DNA from: Glandiceps talaboti
Taxonomy: Eukaryota; Hemichordata; Enteropneusta; Spengelidae
Direction: 5' to 3'
Assembly: GCF_964340395.1 (NCBI RefSeq)
Contig: NC_135567.1
Coordinates: 16,252,806-16,277,805 of the forward strand
DNA length: 25,000 nucleotides
The position numbers and the translations under genes were made by a program. Positions 8,660 through 20,048 of this stretch are shown here, one piece after another; position 1 is the stretch's first letter; each line of letters starts with the position of its first letter. The notes beneath the pieces are model-generated. The model was not told the DNA's origin. It searched no databases and saw nothing but the letters and a program-made list of their open reading frames with translations.

Positions 8660-8990
8660 GCTCATTAACATATTTTTTTTTAAATTACAAAAAAATCATC
8701 AAAATTAGAAAAGGAGATGTGCTGACTTGAAATTAACAAATCTGAGTAAGCTACCCTCTGCGCATCGACACACTAGATATCAAAGCAATCTGACAAGTAG
8801 TATTTGAGGAGATGATGAAAATGTCATTTTTGGAAAAAAAATCGTAAAAAATTGAAAATGGTACAGATAAACTTGGCATGAACAAATCTGAATAGCCTCT
8901 CCCCAGAGAACATGCACACCAAATATCGGAGTATTCTGACTGTCACTTTTGGAGAAGATTATGAAGTTGATGGATACCTATGATTCATTT
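8660..8990 (+). repeat. Degenerate direct repeat, period ~146 bp (two units)
   Basis: AACAAATCTGAGTAAGC at 8735 and AACAAATCTGAATAGCC at 8881 begin matching blocks. Each is followed by a CTC-rich stretch, CACACYAxATATC, a TCTGAC and GGAGAWGAT. Each unit is preceded by a similar A-rich AAAATTGAAAA-like region. The similarity is diverged but collinear. Function unknown. Confidence 0.6.
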
Positions 8991-9059
8991 ATACTCTATA
9001 CCTCTATACCCACCTATACCTAAAGCTACGCTTTCAGCTTTCACTGACAGCGAAGCTAA

Positions 9060-10300
9060 AAAAAGTACTCAGTAGCCCTCGTAAAATTTAACTGACGACT
9101 TTGTTTCAAACCCCTTTCAATTGCTATGTTTATTTGTTTGTCGATCGTCTGTATTTATTAGAAACAGGTGTTATAGCTGAATTAATATTGATCGGTTTTA
9201 AGTGTTTGACGAAGGCTCAATCTTTATTGGTCTTGTGAAAGAAATTTATTTATGATGGTTGTTATTTCACACTAAGAGTTTTTGGTACACATCAAGATTT
9301 TGTTCAACTTCCCCACCATTTCAAGCGAGTGTTTGATGTAGGCTGAAACTTTCTTTGCATTCTGAAAGAAATTTTCCACGTTACGAGTAACTGGTACACA
9401 TCAAGATTTAGTTTTACTTCCACAAAATTTCAAATGCATGTAGCTTTTCAATAGTTTACACAATATAACGTCGATTATTACCAAATGACCGTTTACCATC
9501 TATACAATTTAGAGACCATTAATTTCCAAGCAGATATTTGTGTACATGCATGTTCTCATGTAGACACTGTGGTATAAAGCAATTTGTTTTATATATATAA
9601 ACATGTTAATAATATGTTAATAATTATCAGGATTGTATCGACGCAAATAAATATTTTTGTATGTATGGCTAATGAAACACAAGTTCATCAAATGTAAGGA
9701 TTTCTGGTAGTTCAAAGTTATGGAAAATAACTTGTCCTCGTAGATTCAGATATTAATATTTTACGTTAGGGTTTTATTTGTTCGCTGTCACTACAGAAAT
9801 ATTGCGTAATCGATAAAAACATAGAGAAAATTTGTGAATGTGTAACTGCATTGAGTAATTGTCTGCATACCACTCGTGTTGGAACACATTTAATTTACGA
9901 GTGTTGGTTTCGGCTTTGAAATGGTAATACAAAGATCAGTCTTGAACGATTTCCCATTAAACGTAAATGTCTAACTCTTTCAACGTCTGCCGAACTGCAA
10001 TACACATAGAATTAAATTTAAAGAGCAAATTACACTCTACGATATTTCAAAGCAACTAGTCAACCACGGATTTTTTTATCATACATCCCTCCTTGTAGAA
10101 AAAAGTAAGAATCACACAACATACAATTACATGTACATGTTTGCATTCAAATGTTATGACATTGACTGACAATTCTCGCCACCTATAAAAGAGTTTTACC
10201 TCATGCTAGAGGGCCAAAATAGAACAAGAAAGTAGACTTATTCTCACACACACCTATAGTAATACATGTGTAGAGCATATGGTGTCGACAAGAAATCAAG
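9060..10300 (+). repeat. Repeat family 1, copy B
   Basis: It starts at about AGTACTCAGTAGCCCTCGTAA and runs through the same ordered blocks as copies A and C: two ~129-bp subunits (about 9231 and 9360), CATGCATGTTCTCATGTAGAC, CACAAGTTCATCAAATGTAA, TCCCATTAAACGTAAATG and CATACATCCCTCCTTGTAG. It ends in GGTGTCGACAAGAAATCAAG directly at an ATG/GTG array. Non-coding. Confidence 0.85.
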
Positions 10301-10590
<290 letters not shown>

Positions 10591-10604
10591 ACATGATATA
10601 TTTT

Positions 10605-12888
10605 AGCTCATCTTTTAACTGTAAACCTTTTCAAAATATGTTTTTGGAGAGAACATTATTCTTTTTTAATTTACTTACTGGCCACCAGAAATAAAGATCC
10701 GAACTTTTAAAAGTAGCCAGTAGCCCTTACAACATTTAACTAACGACCTTTTGTCTTTATTACAAACAGGTGTTACACCTGAATTAATATTAGCAGTTTT
10801 AAGTGTTTCACGAAGGTTAAATCTTTATTGGTCTTCTGAAAGAAATTTATTTATGATGGTTGTTATTTCACACTAAGAGTTTTTGGTACACAACAAGATT
10901 TAGTTTTACTTCCCAAATTTCAAGCGAGTGTTTGATGTAGGCTGAAACATTCTTTGCCTTCTGAAAGACATTTATTTATGTATTCATTTATTTATTTATT
11001 TATGATGGTTGAATTTCCATGCTAAGAGTAATTGGTACACATCAAGCTTTAGTTTTACTTCCACAAAATTTCAAGATATTTGTGTACGTGCATGTTCTCA
11101 TGTATACACTGTGGTAAAAAGCAATTTGTTTTATATATAAAACATATTAATAATATGTTGATAATTATCAGGATTGTATCGACGCAAATGAAATATTTTG
11201 TATGTATGGCTATTGAAACACAAGTTCATCAAATGTAAGGATTTCTGGTAGTTCAAAGTTATGGAAAATAACTTATTAATCAGATATTAATATTTTATTT
11301 TATTCGTTTTATTTGTTCGCTGTCACTACAGGAATATTACATAATCGATAAAAAACATGGAGAACATATATGAATGTGTATCTCCATTGAGTAACTTTGA
11401 CTGCATACCACTCGTGTCGAAACACAGTTAATTTACGAGTGTCGGTTTCAGCTTTGAAACGGTAATACGAGGACCAGTATTGAACGATTTCCCATTAAAC
11501 GTCGAAATGTTTAAACGTATGTCGAACTGTAATATATGTACACCTAATTCTAAATGGCGAATTACATTCTACCATCCCTTAAAAGCAACTAGTTAACCAC
11601 GAAACTTTTTATCATACGTCCCTCCTTGTAGAAAAAAGTCAAGAATCACACAACATACATGTACATGTACATGTTTACATTGAAATATTATGACATTGGC
11701 TGACATTCTCGCTACCTGCAATAGCGTATTACCTCATGCTAGAGGGCCAAACTAAACCAAGAAAGGAGACTCATTCTCACACGCCTATAGAAATACATGT
11801 GTAGCGCATGGAACAGAAGTTATCGTGTCGACCAAGAAATCGAATGTTCGTGTATGAAGTGGTTAGGCGGTAATATTCTATTTCTGGTACCGGGAATTAG
11901 AAGGATGCTCTTTCATGCATATCAATACCCCTAGTTCTCCATTTCAAGAGGGACGTTTATTTGCTTAATAAAATTAAATGATCAACCCAATATACACTTC
12001 ACAATCACTAGCATGTTCACTATTGCTGCTATTGTAAGACACGACACCTACATAAAATATTAATCCATCGAATGTTAAAAATTCATTAGAAAATTCACAA
12101 CTCTTAGATGAATTATGATGCATATCAAAGTTATTGCTTTCTCTATGAACTGAGACGAAATTCTTCCCTCTATGATGTCATTGTCCCCAAATGGTAGAAC
12201 AATGTACAGTTTATGTTCGTGCCTGCCCAGGTCGGTGACCGATCGCCGTTTTGATTATTGGTTTCCTGAACGTGATGCATTTTGGTTTAAACAACTCTCT
12301 TTACAGATGTTATTTTACTAGACTTCCGTTGGTCTGGTATGTTGAGAAACGTTTAATTATATAATTTCAAAACAAGTTTGTTAGTCTATAATTGGTGGCA
12401 GTTTTACAACACCGTGACTGGTACAGTACGACATATCGAACCCCTTGAACGGAGTTCAAACCCGATCCGTACTTGGTAGATGAAAAACGACAAGAAATAA
12501 ACAGAATCAGCTGTTTACATCTTACATCGTTCTTGTCACTGAACAAGTAACCAAATATGTGCATAAAGATAACTATTTTGTCATGCGAAACTGGTTAATT
12601 TTATAATGACATTATATACTAGTGTGGGGTGAAATACAGCCAAGGTCACAAGATGGCAATGCCTGCTATTACCGGTGACATATTTAAATACCTTCAATGC
12701 TCTGCTTGTATGTATTCCAAACAAAATGAAATTGCACAAATTAACATTTACCACGATTGGTAGCATCGTGTTGTGATAACGATGTTGTCCTGTCGAAACC
12801 TCTTTATGACAGTCACTCCAGGAGCTGTATTCCTAAAGTACAGGGACTCTGGACATGTGAAACACCAATGGAAAACCATTACTACTAC
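10605..12888 (+). repeat. Repeat family 1, copy C (longest copy)
   Basis: It begins right after array B with a leader (TTTTTGGAGAGAACATTATT, ACTTACTGGCCACC, AAATAAAGATCCGAAC) also seen at the start of copy D. It passes through the blocks shared with A and B up to about 11850, then continues with about 1 kb (11850-12835) absent from A and B but partly matched in copy E (TTTCAAAACAAGTTTGTT near 12365 and 15988). It ends at CAGGGACTCTGGACATG and ACTACTACAATGATG, which resembles the end of copy A. Confidence 0.75.
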
Positions 12889-12889
12889 A

Positions 12890-12933
<44 letters not shown>

Positions 12934-12936
12934 AAC

Positions 12937-12989
<53 letters not shown>

Positions 12990-12990
12990 C
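12889..12990 (+). repeat. Nearly pure (GAT)n array (array C)
   Basis: About 100 bp of GAT repeats with a single AAC variant and no GGT blocks. It closes copy C. Its purity suggests it is the youngest of the trinucleotide arrays. Confidence 0.95.
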
Positions 12991-13079
12991 AAAATATTGT
13001 AATATCGTTATTTTATGACAAAATGAAACTTCTCAAGTTAAATTGTCTTATCAAAATTCTATTCCGTTGAAGCACGGTA

Positions 13080-14025
13080 GATTTGAGTACATCTTGTTAC
13101 TGTAAATCATTTAAAAAACTCTCCAAGTTTTTGGAGAACATCATTATTATTTTTAACAAAATATCTACTTACTGGCTACTAGAAAATAAAGATCCGAACT
13201 TTGAAAAGTAGTCAGTACCCTCATAAAATTTAACCGATGACTTTGTTTCGAATCCCTTTCAATTGCTATGTTTATTTGTTTGTCGAACGTTTTGTATTTA
13301 TTAGAAACATGTGTTATACCTGAATTAATATTGATGGTTGAAGTGTTTGACGAAGGGTCAATCTTTGTTGGTCTTCTGAAAGAATTTTATTTATGATTGT
13401 TGATTTTCCATGCTAAGTGTACCTGGTACACATCACGATGTAGTTTAACTTCCCAAAAATTTCAAGTACATATTTGAGGAAGGCTGAAATTTTTATTTAT
13501 CTTCTGAAAGAAATGTATTTATGATTGTTGATTTTCCATGCTAAGAATATCTAGTTCACATCAGGATTCAGTTTTACTTCCACAAAATTTCAGGTGCGTG
13601 TAGCTTTTCAACATTTACACAATGTAAGGTCAGTTTACCATCTATATAATATAGAGACCACGTATTTCAATGAAGGTACTTGTGTATGTGTATGTTCTCA
13701 TGTAGACACTGTATATAAAGGAAGTATGAAAAAAATTGTTGATAATATTACGTTGAGGATTGTAATGTTAACGTAAATAATGAAATGTTTGGTTGGTATG
13801 ACTATTGAAACACAATACAAACACATGCCTGAAATTTAAAGATTTCTGGAAGATGAAAGTCAACTAAAATAACATATACACGTAGATTAACATATTGGTA
13901 TTTTACATTGGGGTTTTATCATTCACTCTATTTTATTCTTTCACTGTCACAACAGAAAAATTGTGTAATCAATAAAAACATACACAAAAATGCGAACGTG
14001 CAACTGCATTGACGACGACTACTAC
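13080..14025 (+). repeat. Repeat family 1, copy D (truncated)
   Basis: It repeats the leader of copy C (CTCCAAGTTTTTGGAGAACAT, ACTTACTGGCTACTAG, AAATAAAGATCCGAAC), then two ~128-bp subunits (about 13371 and 13501) and later blocks. It breaks off at CAACTGCATTGA, where the other copies go on, and passes straight into ACTACTACAATGATG and an array. Confidence 0.8.
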
Positions 14026-14564
14026 AATGATGGTAGTGGTGGTGGTGGTGGTGGTGGTGGAGATAGTGGTGGTGTGGTAGATGTTGTGGTGATAAAAACA
14101 ATGATGATGATGATGATGATAATGATAATGATGATGATGATGATTATTATTATTATGATGGTAAAGATGATGATGATGATGATGTTGGTGATGGTGGTGG
14201 TGGTAATGGTGGTGGTGATGATGGTGATGAAGATGGTGGTGGTGGTCGGGTGGGGTGGTGATGATTTTGATGATGATGTTGATATGATTGTTGGTGGTGG
14301 TGATGGTGATGATGATGATGATGATAATGATGATGATAATGATGATGATGGTTGTGATGATGGTTGTGATGGTGGTGGTGGTGACGATGATGAGATGATG
14401 ATGATGATGATGATGATGGTGATGATGATTGTGATGGTAAAGGTGATGATGATGATGGTCGGGTGGGGTGGTGATGATTGTGATGATGATGACGATGATG
14501 ATGATGATGATGATGATCATGATCATGATCATGATCATGATGATTGTGGTGGTGGTGATGATGA

Positions 14565-14598
<34 letters not shown>

Positions 14599-14624
14599 GG
14601 TGGTGATGATGATGACGATGATGA

Positions 14625-14702
<78 letters not shown>

Positions 14703-14832
14703 GGTGGTGGTGATGGTGATGATGATGATGGTGGTGATGATGATGACGATGATGAGATGATGATGATGATGATGATGATGGTGGTGATGATGATGGTGGT
14801 GGTGGTGATGGTGATGATGATGACGATGATGA

Positions 14833-14913
<81 letters not shown>

Positions 14914-14955
14914 GGTGGTGGTGGTGGTGGTGGTGATGGTGGTGAAGATGGTGGT
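14026..14955 (+). repeat. ATG/GTG trinucleotide array with higher-order structure (array D)
   Basis: 930 bp, the longest array in the window, with almost no C on the plus strand. It contains longer recurring units: GGTCGGGTGGGGTGGTGATG at about 14246 and 14457, and GACGATGATGAGATGATGATG at about 14383, 14614, 14745 and 14822. A (GATCAT)n palindrome lies at about 14514-14540. Confidence 0.95.
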
Positions 14956-15199
14956 CTATCTAAAGCGTATTTGGAAAAGGATGAATACTTTGATAATTCT
15001 TGCAAATGTGTAATAATTGCACACGATTTACTTTGGGTTCTTATAACCTAAAATTGCAATACTTCAAGTGCTATTTCACCCAACGATTTCATAGTCTCCA
15101 CAATTCAAACAGTAGGTATGTTTACCTTAAGTAGTTATTTATAACATCTCACGGAGACAGTACCAGGTACGGACTAGCTAGGATCGTGCACGTGAAATG

Positions 15200-16268
15200 T
15201 TTCTACAACCGTTTTGTTTTTCTAGTCGAGTAATTTTCTCCACCAATAAAACTGTTTTGGTCTTTTGAAGATAATCTATTTGTGATTGTGTATATTTATA
15301 TCTGGTGTACATGGCACGCTTCAATACAAAGTCAATTTATACAAAATAAACTTGTAAATAACATCCATGCAATATGTTAAAATGCGTATATGTATTTCTA
15401 CAGGTAGACATTGTGGTAGAAATAAATGAATTGATTATAAATTCTAAATATAATACACGTCAACAGATACGTAGCATGATTGTGCTGTTTTTTTATCACG
15501 ATTGCAATGGCAGATTTTGTTAGATAAAATCAGCCCTGAAATTTCAGGATTTCTTTGAGTTCAAGGTCATTGAAAATAGTTTATCCACATAAATTCAGAT
15601 ATTGCTATTATGCGTTAGATACAAATTGGCGTGTTGTTACATCTGTTTATTTGTGTGTGCATTACATTATTTCTAGAAAATGTTATTCTGACTGTTCATA
15701 TCCTCTGAAATTACTTTAGAAAAGCTATCGTTTCCCGCTCAATGTTGTTATGACAACATATGACTATACAATTGTGGAAACACGCGGTACGTACAAAATT
15801 TGACAATTGTCCTGTCTCCGCCCTGATGCCAAAAATCTGTTAATATATTACACAGTTTGTGAATAGGATCTGCTGTTAAGGTAATCCAAAACATGATGAA
15901 TTTGGTTTTCTGCAACTTTCTTACAGCTGTGATTTTATAACGCTTTGCGTTGGTCTAGTATGCTGAGGAATGTGTAATTTTTATCATACAATTTCAAAAC
16001 AAGTTTGTTCTTGTTTATTTGGCAATCACGATGTCATGTTACTCAAAGATCAACAAACTACCATTTATATTGTGACTTTTATATAGCTAATATTGGTTTA
16101 GGGGTTGATTTAGCGTTCAACAAACAACACTAAATCAAGAATGGCTAATAGTTCAAGAAACATTTAAATGAAAACATCATATATTACTCATCTAATCCAA
16201 AACTGTTTGCCATAATGGCAACATTTTGTGTCATGTTACATATAAAACGTTGTGTCGTGTTACAAAAA
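15200..16268 (+). repeat. Repeat family 1, copy E (diverged)
   Basis: More diverged than A-D, but blocks remain in the same order: TTGGTCTTTTGAAGATAATC, ACAGGTAGACATTGTGGTAG, AATTTCAGGATTTCTTTGAG, TTCAGATATTGCTATTATG, and at 15898-16010 a segment matching copy C near 12280-12400 (TTGGTCTAGTATGCTGAGGA, AATTTCAAAACAAGTTTGTT). It leads into another ATG/GTG array. No coding content. Confidence 0.6.
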
Positions 16269-16378
16269 TGTGACGATGACGGTGCTGATGATGGTGGTAG
16301 TGGTGGTCTTGTATATGATGATGATGATGATGATGATGATGGTGATGGTGGTGGTGGTGGTGGTGGTGGTGGCGTTGG

Positions 16379-16435
<57 letters not shown>

Positions 16436-16490
16436 CGACGACGACGACGACGACGACGATGATGATGATGATGATGATGACATGATTATG
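16269..16490 (+). repeat. ATG/GTG/ACG trinucleotide array (array E)
   Basis: GAT and GGT blocks are followed by a pure (GAC)n run at about 16434-16457 and then GAT again. Poly-Asp and poly-Ser frames over it are artefacts. Confidence 0.95.
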
Positions 16491-16547
16491 GTAGCACAGT
16501 ACTGACTAAAACAGATATATGACAAGTGTAATTCAAGTAATCATTTC

Positions 16548-16548
16548 G

Positions 16549-16597
<49 letters not shown>
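16548..16597 (+). repeat. Short pure (GAT)n array
   Basis: About 50 bp of uninterrupted GAT, separated from array E by about 58 bp of non-repetitive sequence. Confidence 0.95.
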
Positions 16598-16726
16598 AGT
16601 AAGCCTTGATAGTTTCAAAGGGAGTTTCATTTAGTCTGTCTCTAGTTAGTTTTTGATATGAAACTCCTCTCTTCAGTAAAACATCTAAGGGAATGAAAAT
16701 ATTAAATATCAAACTTTACATCATAT

Positions 16727-16822
16727 ATATGGGTTTTGCGGACCGAGGTTGTACAGTGGAATGGCGCAACTTTATGAGGACCGGTAAGCTGCACCATGCA
16801 GCGAGATCCGCAAAACCCATAT
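16727..16822. mobile_element. 96-bp element with perfect 16-bp terminal inverted repeats (MITE-like)
   Basis: ATATGGGTTTTGCGGA at 16727-16742 is the exact reverse complement of TCCGCAAAACCCATAT at 16807-16822. The inner 64 bp are only weakly self-complementary and comparatively GC-rich. There is no coding capacity. A miniature inverted-repeat element or a folded non-coding RNA are the main options. Flanking duplication, if any, is hidden in TA-rich sequence. Confidence 0.45.
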
Positions 16823-18170
16823 TAATGTGACCACAAAGATTTGTGTCATATACATACAACAGTATACTGTCATGGAAAAAAAAAACATTTTGACACTGAA
16901 GTATCGTTATGATTTCAGAAATCAATATCGAAACAATGTTTTATATGAATAAGGATAAGGAGGGAGAAAAAACAAAAACAAAATCCAGATTACTGACCGA
17001 ACGAACACAGACGAGCGCACTACTTGTCATGTTTGGGCAAAGTGTGCCAGGACATGATACAGAAATTTACTGTACTGGTTCGCTCTCTCCATTGAATTAC
17101 ATAACATGCTGGGCGTTTAATAACAAATTGTTGGTTCGACTTCTATTTATTTTAGGTGTTTCACTGGATGTGTATTTCAAACATTGACTGTTGAAAAATC
17201 ACCAGAAGGTTGGTAGTCCATGAATGACCACATATTAACTTTTGGTGAAAAATACTGGACACGTAACTTGCATTTCATGAAAAGAAGAATTATAAGCGAT
17301 GCGTTAACTGTTTGGACGTTTGCCAGCATTCCATGAGTATCATGTACTAGCCCATAAACACAGAATGAATAGTGAATAGTGAATTCGAACAATATTTCAT
17401 TGCGTGGAATGATTTAGATGTTAAATTAGTTGTTTAAGAATGTTTGCGGGGTTTTTTTATCCACAGCAGTCAGCGTAAGATTTACAGATGCATTGTTCAG
17501 ACCATAACGGTTAATTACAGAATCCGTGCATATTGGATTAGGGTGTCCTGATGACTTATAAACTAACAATATATGTTTATATTCGTTACTATGACCACTA
17601 GTACTAGTAAGATTTTGGAATTGTGGTAGTCATTTCTAATATAACGTTTACCCGTTCACAAAGAACTTTATCCTTCTTACCCCTGGTACGGACATATAGT
17701 GGTACAACAGCCTCTATTTATGCTCAATACCCCTAGGTGCATGCAATCTATTACAACCGCTACGAGAACATTTTAAGCATTCATAATGAAAATCCTTTCA
17801 TTTTCGTATACTGCAAAAAATTATTTGCCTTTTTAAATCATATACAGAATCACGTGTCAATGCGTTGGGAACTGTCTTGGATATTTTAAAGTTGTAAAAT
17901 TAAACAAAAGGAATTCATTCGTTTGATTAAAAAATAGTTAGTAATACATTTACAAAAAAAATCAAGAATAACAAAAATATCGAATTACATTGAAATATTG
18001 TAAACGTCACATCGAAATCATAATTCGGCCTGTTATATTGTTTTCTAATGCAATGAAAAAAAAACAGTCCAATATAATATTTACACGTTTTGATTATATA
18101 GTGTAATGGTGTTTAAGTGAGCAGATCAACACAACGTCATGCATATAAAAAAAAAGATGCACAGAGGGAC
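16823..18170. other. Unassigned AT-rich region
   Basis: It contains a 92-codon frame at 16909-17187 and a 71-codon frame on the other strand, neither with family features or supporting splice sites. I see no RNA gene. Nothing else is recognised. Confidence 0.4.
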
Positions 18171-18175
18171 TAGTA

Positions 18176-18245
18176 ACACACACACACACACACACATGCA
18201 CACACAGTCGTGCGCGCACACAGACACACTCGCAAACACATCCTG
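18176..18245. repeat. (CA)n microsatellite, interrupted
   Basis: A pure CA run at about 18176-18196 degrades into ACACACAG, TGCGCGCACACAGACACA and similar units. Confidence 0.9.
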
Positions 18246-20040
18246 CGCACAGTCAACGGCAAGGGCATAGCTATAAGTCGTTGACGCCAAGACTAACAGT
18301 CAAACATCCTTTATTATTTAACCTATGTTTTTCACCGTATTGAAACGTTTGTAAACACAAGTACTTAAATTTGCACTGTCAAAAGATATAAGAATTGTAA
18401 TCGGATCATAGACATAAGGCCAAATAAAAAAAAGTTGTTTGGTTCCCGACCCCACCTAATTTTTCACGCCAACCCTAAACTTATGTTTTAAAGATTCGAG
18501 AGAAACAATAAGGTAATTGTGAAAATTGTGAAGTCTCACGAGAAATGGTGGATGCGGAAAGTGACATCAACTGAAAAAGACAATATAAAACAGTTCTTCC
18601 AGTCTGTAATGGCTGTACATCTGATGAAAAGAAGCCAATAACACAGATACCAAACGGAAAACAACAGGAAAACATATCTACCTGAACTAGACACTCACAT
18701 ATGAAAAAAAAAGTAAAAAAATAAAAAATCGACCTACTCCACCTATTTTAAAACTAAATGTAATCGGAACCACACAATTTTGTTTACGCCTAATGACAAC
18801 GGTTTTGTTGGTCTTTGCAATACGCAGCGATTTATACTTTTGACATCAGTAAAAATTTACTAGCTGCTTCCAGTACACATGTTGCCACAAACGAGCGGTC
18901 ACCTAAAGTATTAAATGAAATGACGATGGACAAAACAACCGTAGACCCATCGGCATCGTTTAGAAAAAAAAATCACCAGATAACCGAATCGATCAAGTTA
19001 TTAACTCCGAGGATTGGTGACAACAAGGCACTGTGTTTGGCTATATGGTGTACCATGTTGAACAAAGTTGGTGTTTTCACAGAGCAATCACAATATAATA
19101 CATTTACACCCAATGTACACAATTATTTCGTTATGATGTAACTATGTCATTCTCGTATGTAACAAGAGACACTGTGTTTGACATCTTCAGAGAATCGTCC
19201 TTCACAAAATCAAAGACAAAAAATATTTGATTGTGATAATTTGTGTTGATGTAACAAATATATCGTATTTCACGACATAACTATATATTTCATTAGGATT
19301 AAAATTCATATAAATTATATGGGACTTTGAATTTTGGTATGAAACTGTCGATACGAAAACGTTATCGCGCGGTCGCTCACTTACAGCAAAATCGGAACGT
19401 CACCGACAAAGGTTTTACCGTCAGCAGTCCGCCAACTAAATTGAAAGGACCCTCTAGCCAGATGCTCGTAATTCTAGTTATTGTTAGTATTTAATTATTT
19501 GTGAGTGTTTGTATTTGACTGGTAACTGTTTGTGGGATGTTGTATTTAACTGCTATTTATTTTTAGGGTAAGAGACAACAGGATTTCTGACGTGTAAACA
19601 TTCGCGAATAAACTATAAATTGAATTCAATTCAATTGAAAGTAAGAAATATAAATACAGTCGCGCTTATGCATATACATATACTAGTAGGAGGAAACTGA
19701 AGTACCTACAAAGAATTTGTATTTTTCGGTCAAGTCAACCTCAGCATCACCTTTCTTTCATACCAGAGTTGGTTAATTGTCAATAAAACCGAACAGATAG
19801 CTCATTGTGCCTCTTACCACTGTAATCTGTGTTCAATCCCACCTAGCCACGAGTGTATTCAAACCCAGACTGAAGTGGTAAGAAGTACACCAACTAAACA
19901 TTCGATAACCAACGATTCAATTTGACTTTGAGTTTGGCTTAATTCATGGCACTCAACACTATGAAACTCACCATGCTTTATGTCAAATATTTCCCAGGAC
20001 GATGTTTTCATTATTCTAACATGAACAATAATTCCACGTA
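18246..20040. other. Unassigned AT-rich region
   Basis: No supported gene. Two similar motifs, GACCCCACCTAATTTTT (near 18448) and GACCTACTCCACCTATTTT (near 18731), follow A-rich runs about 283 bp apart and may be ends of an old repeat. A 108-codon frame at 18815-19141 has ordinary composition but no recognisable domain. Confidence 0.4.
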
Positions 20041-20048
20041 TTGCTAAA

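Noticed and set aside
13969-15005. Long Ile/Thr/His, Gly/Asp and Ser/Pro frames
   Set aside because: Readings of array D in different frames and strands.
16909-17187. 92-codon plus-strand frame
   Set aside because: No domain, signal peptide, convincing splice sites or second copy to test. This length occurs by chance in a 25 kb window.
18815-19141. 108-codon plus-strand frame
   Set aside because: Ordinary composition but no recognisable motif and no supporting signals. It lies in an area with possible old repeat ends.
19790-19845. tRNA-like A-box (TAGCTCATTGTG) and B-box (GTTCAATCCC) suggesting a tRNA gene or tRNA-derived SINE
   Set aside because: The spacing between boxes is about 20 nt, too short for a tRNA, and no cloverleaf, tail or second copy was found. 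A decayed SINE fragment remains possible.
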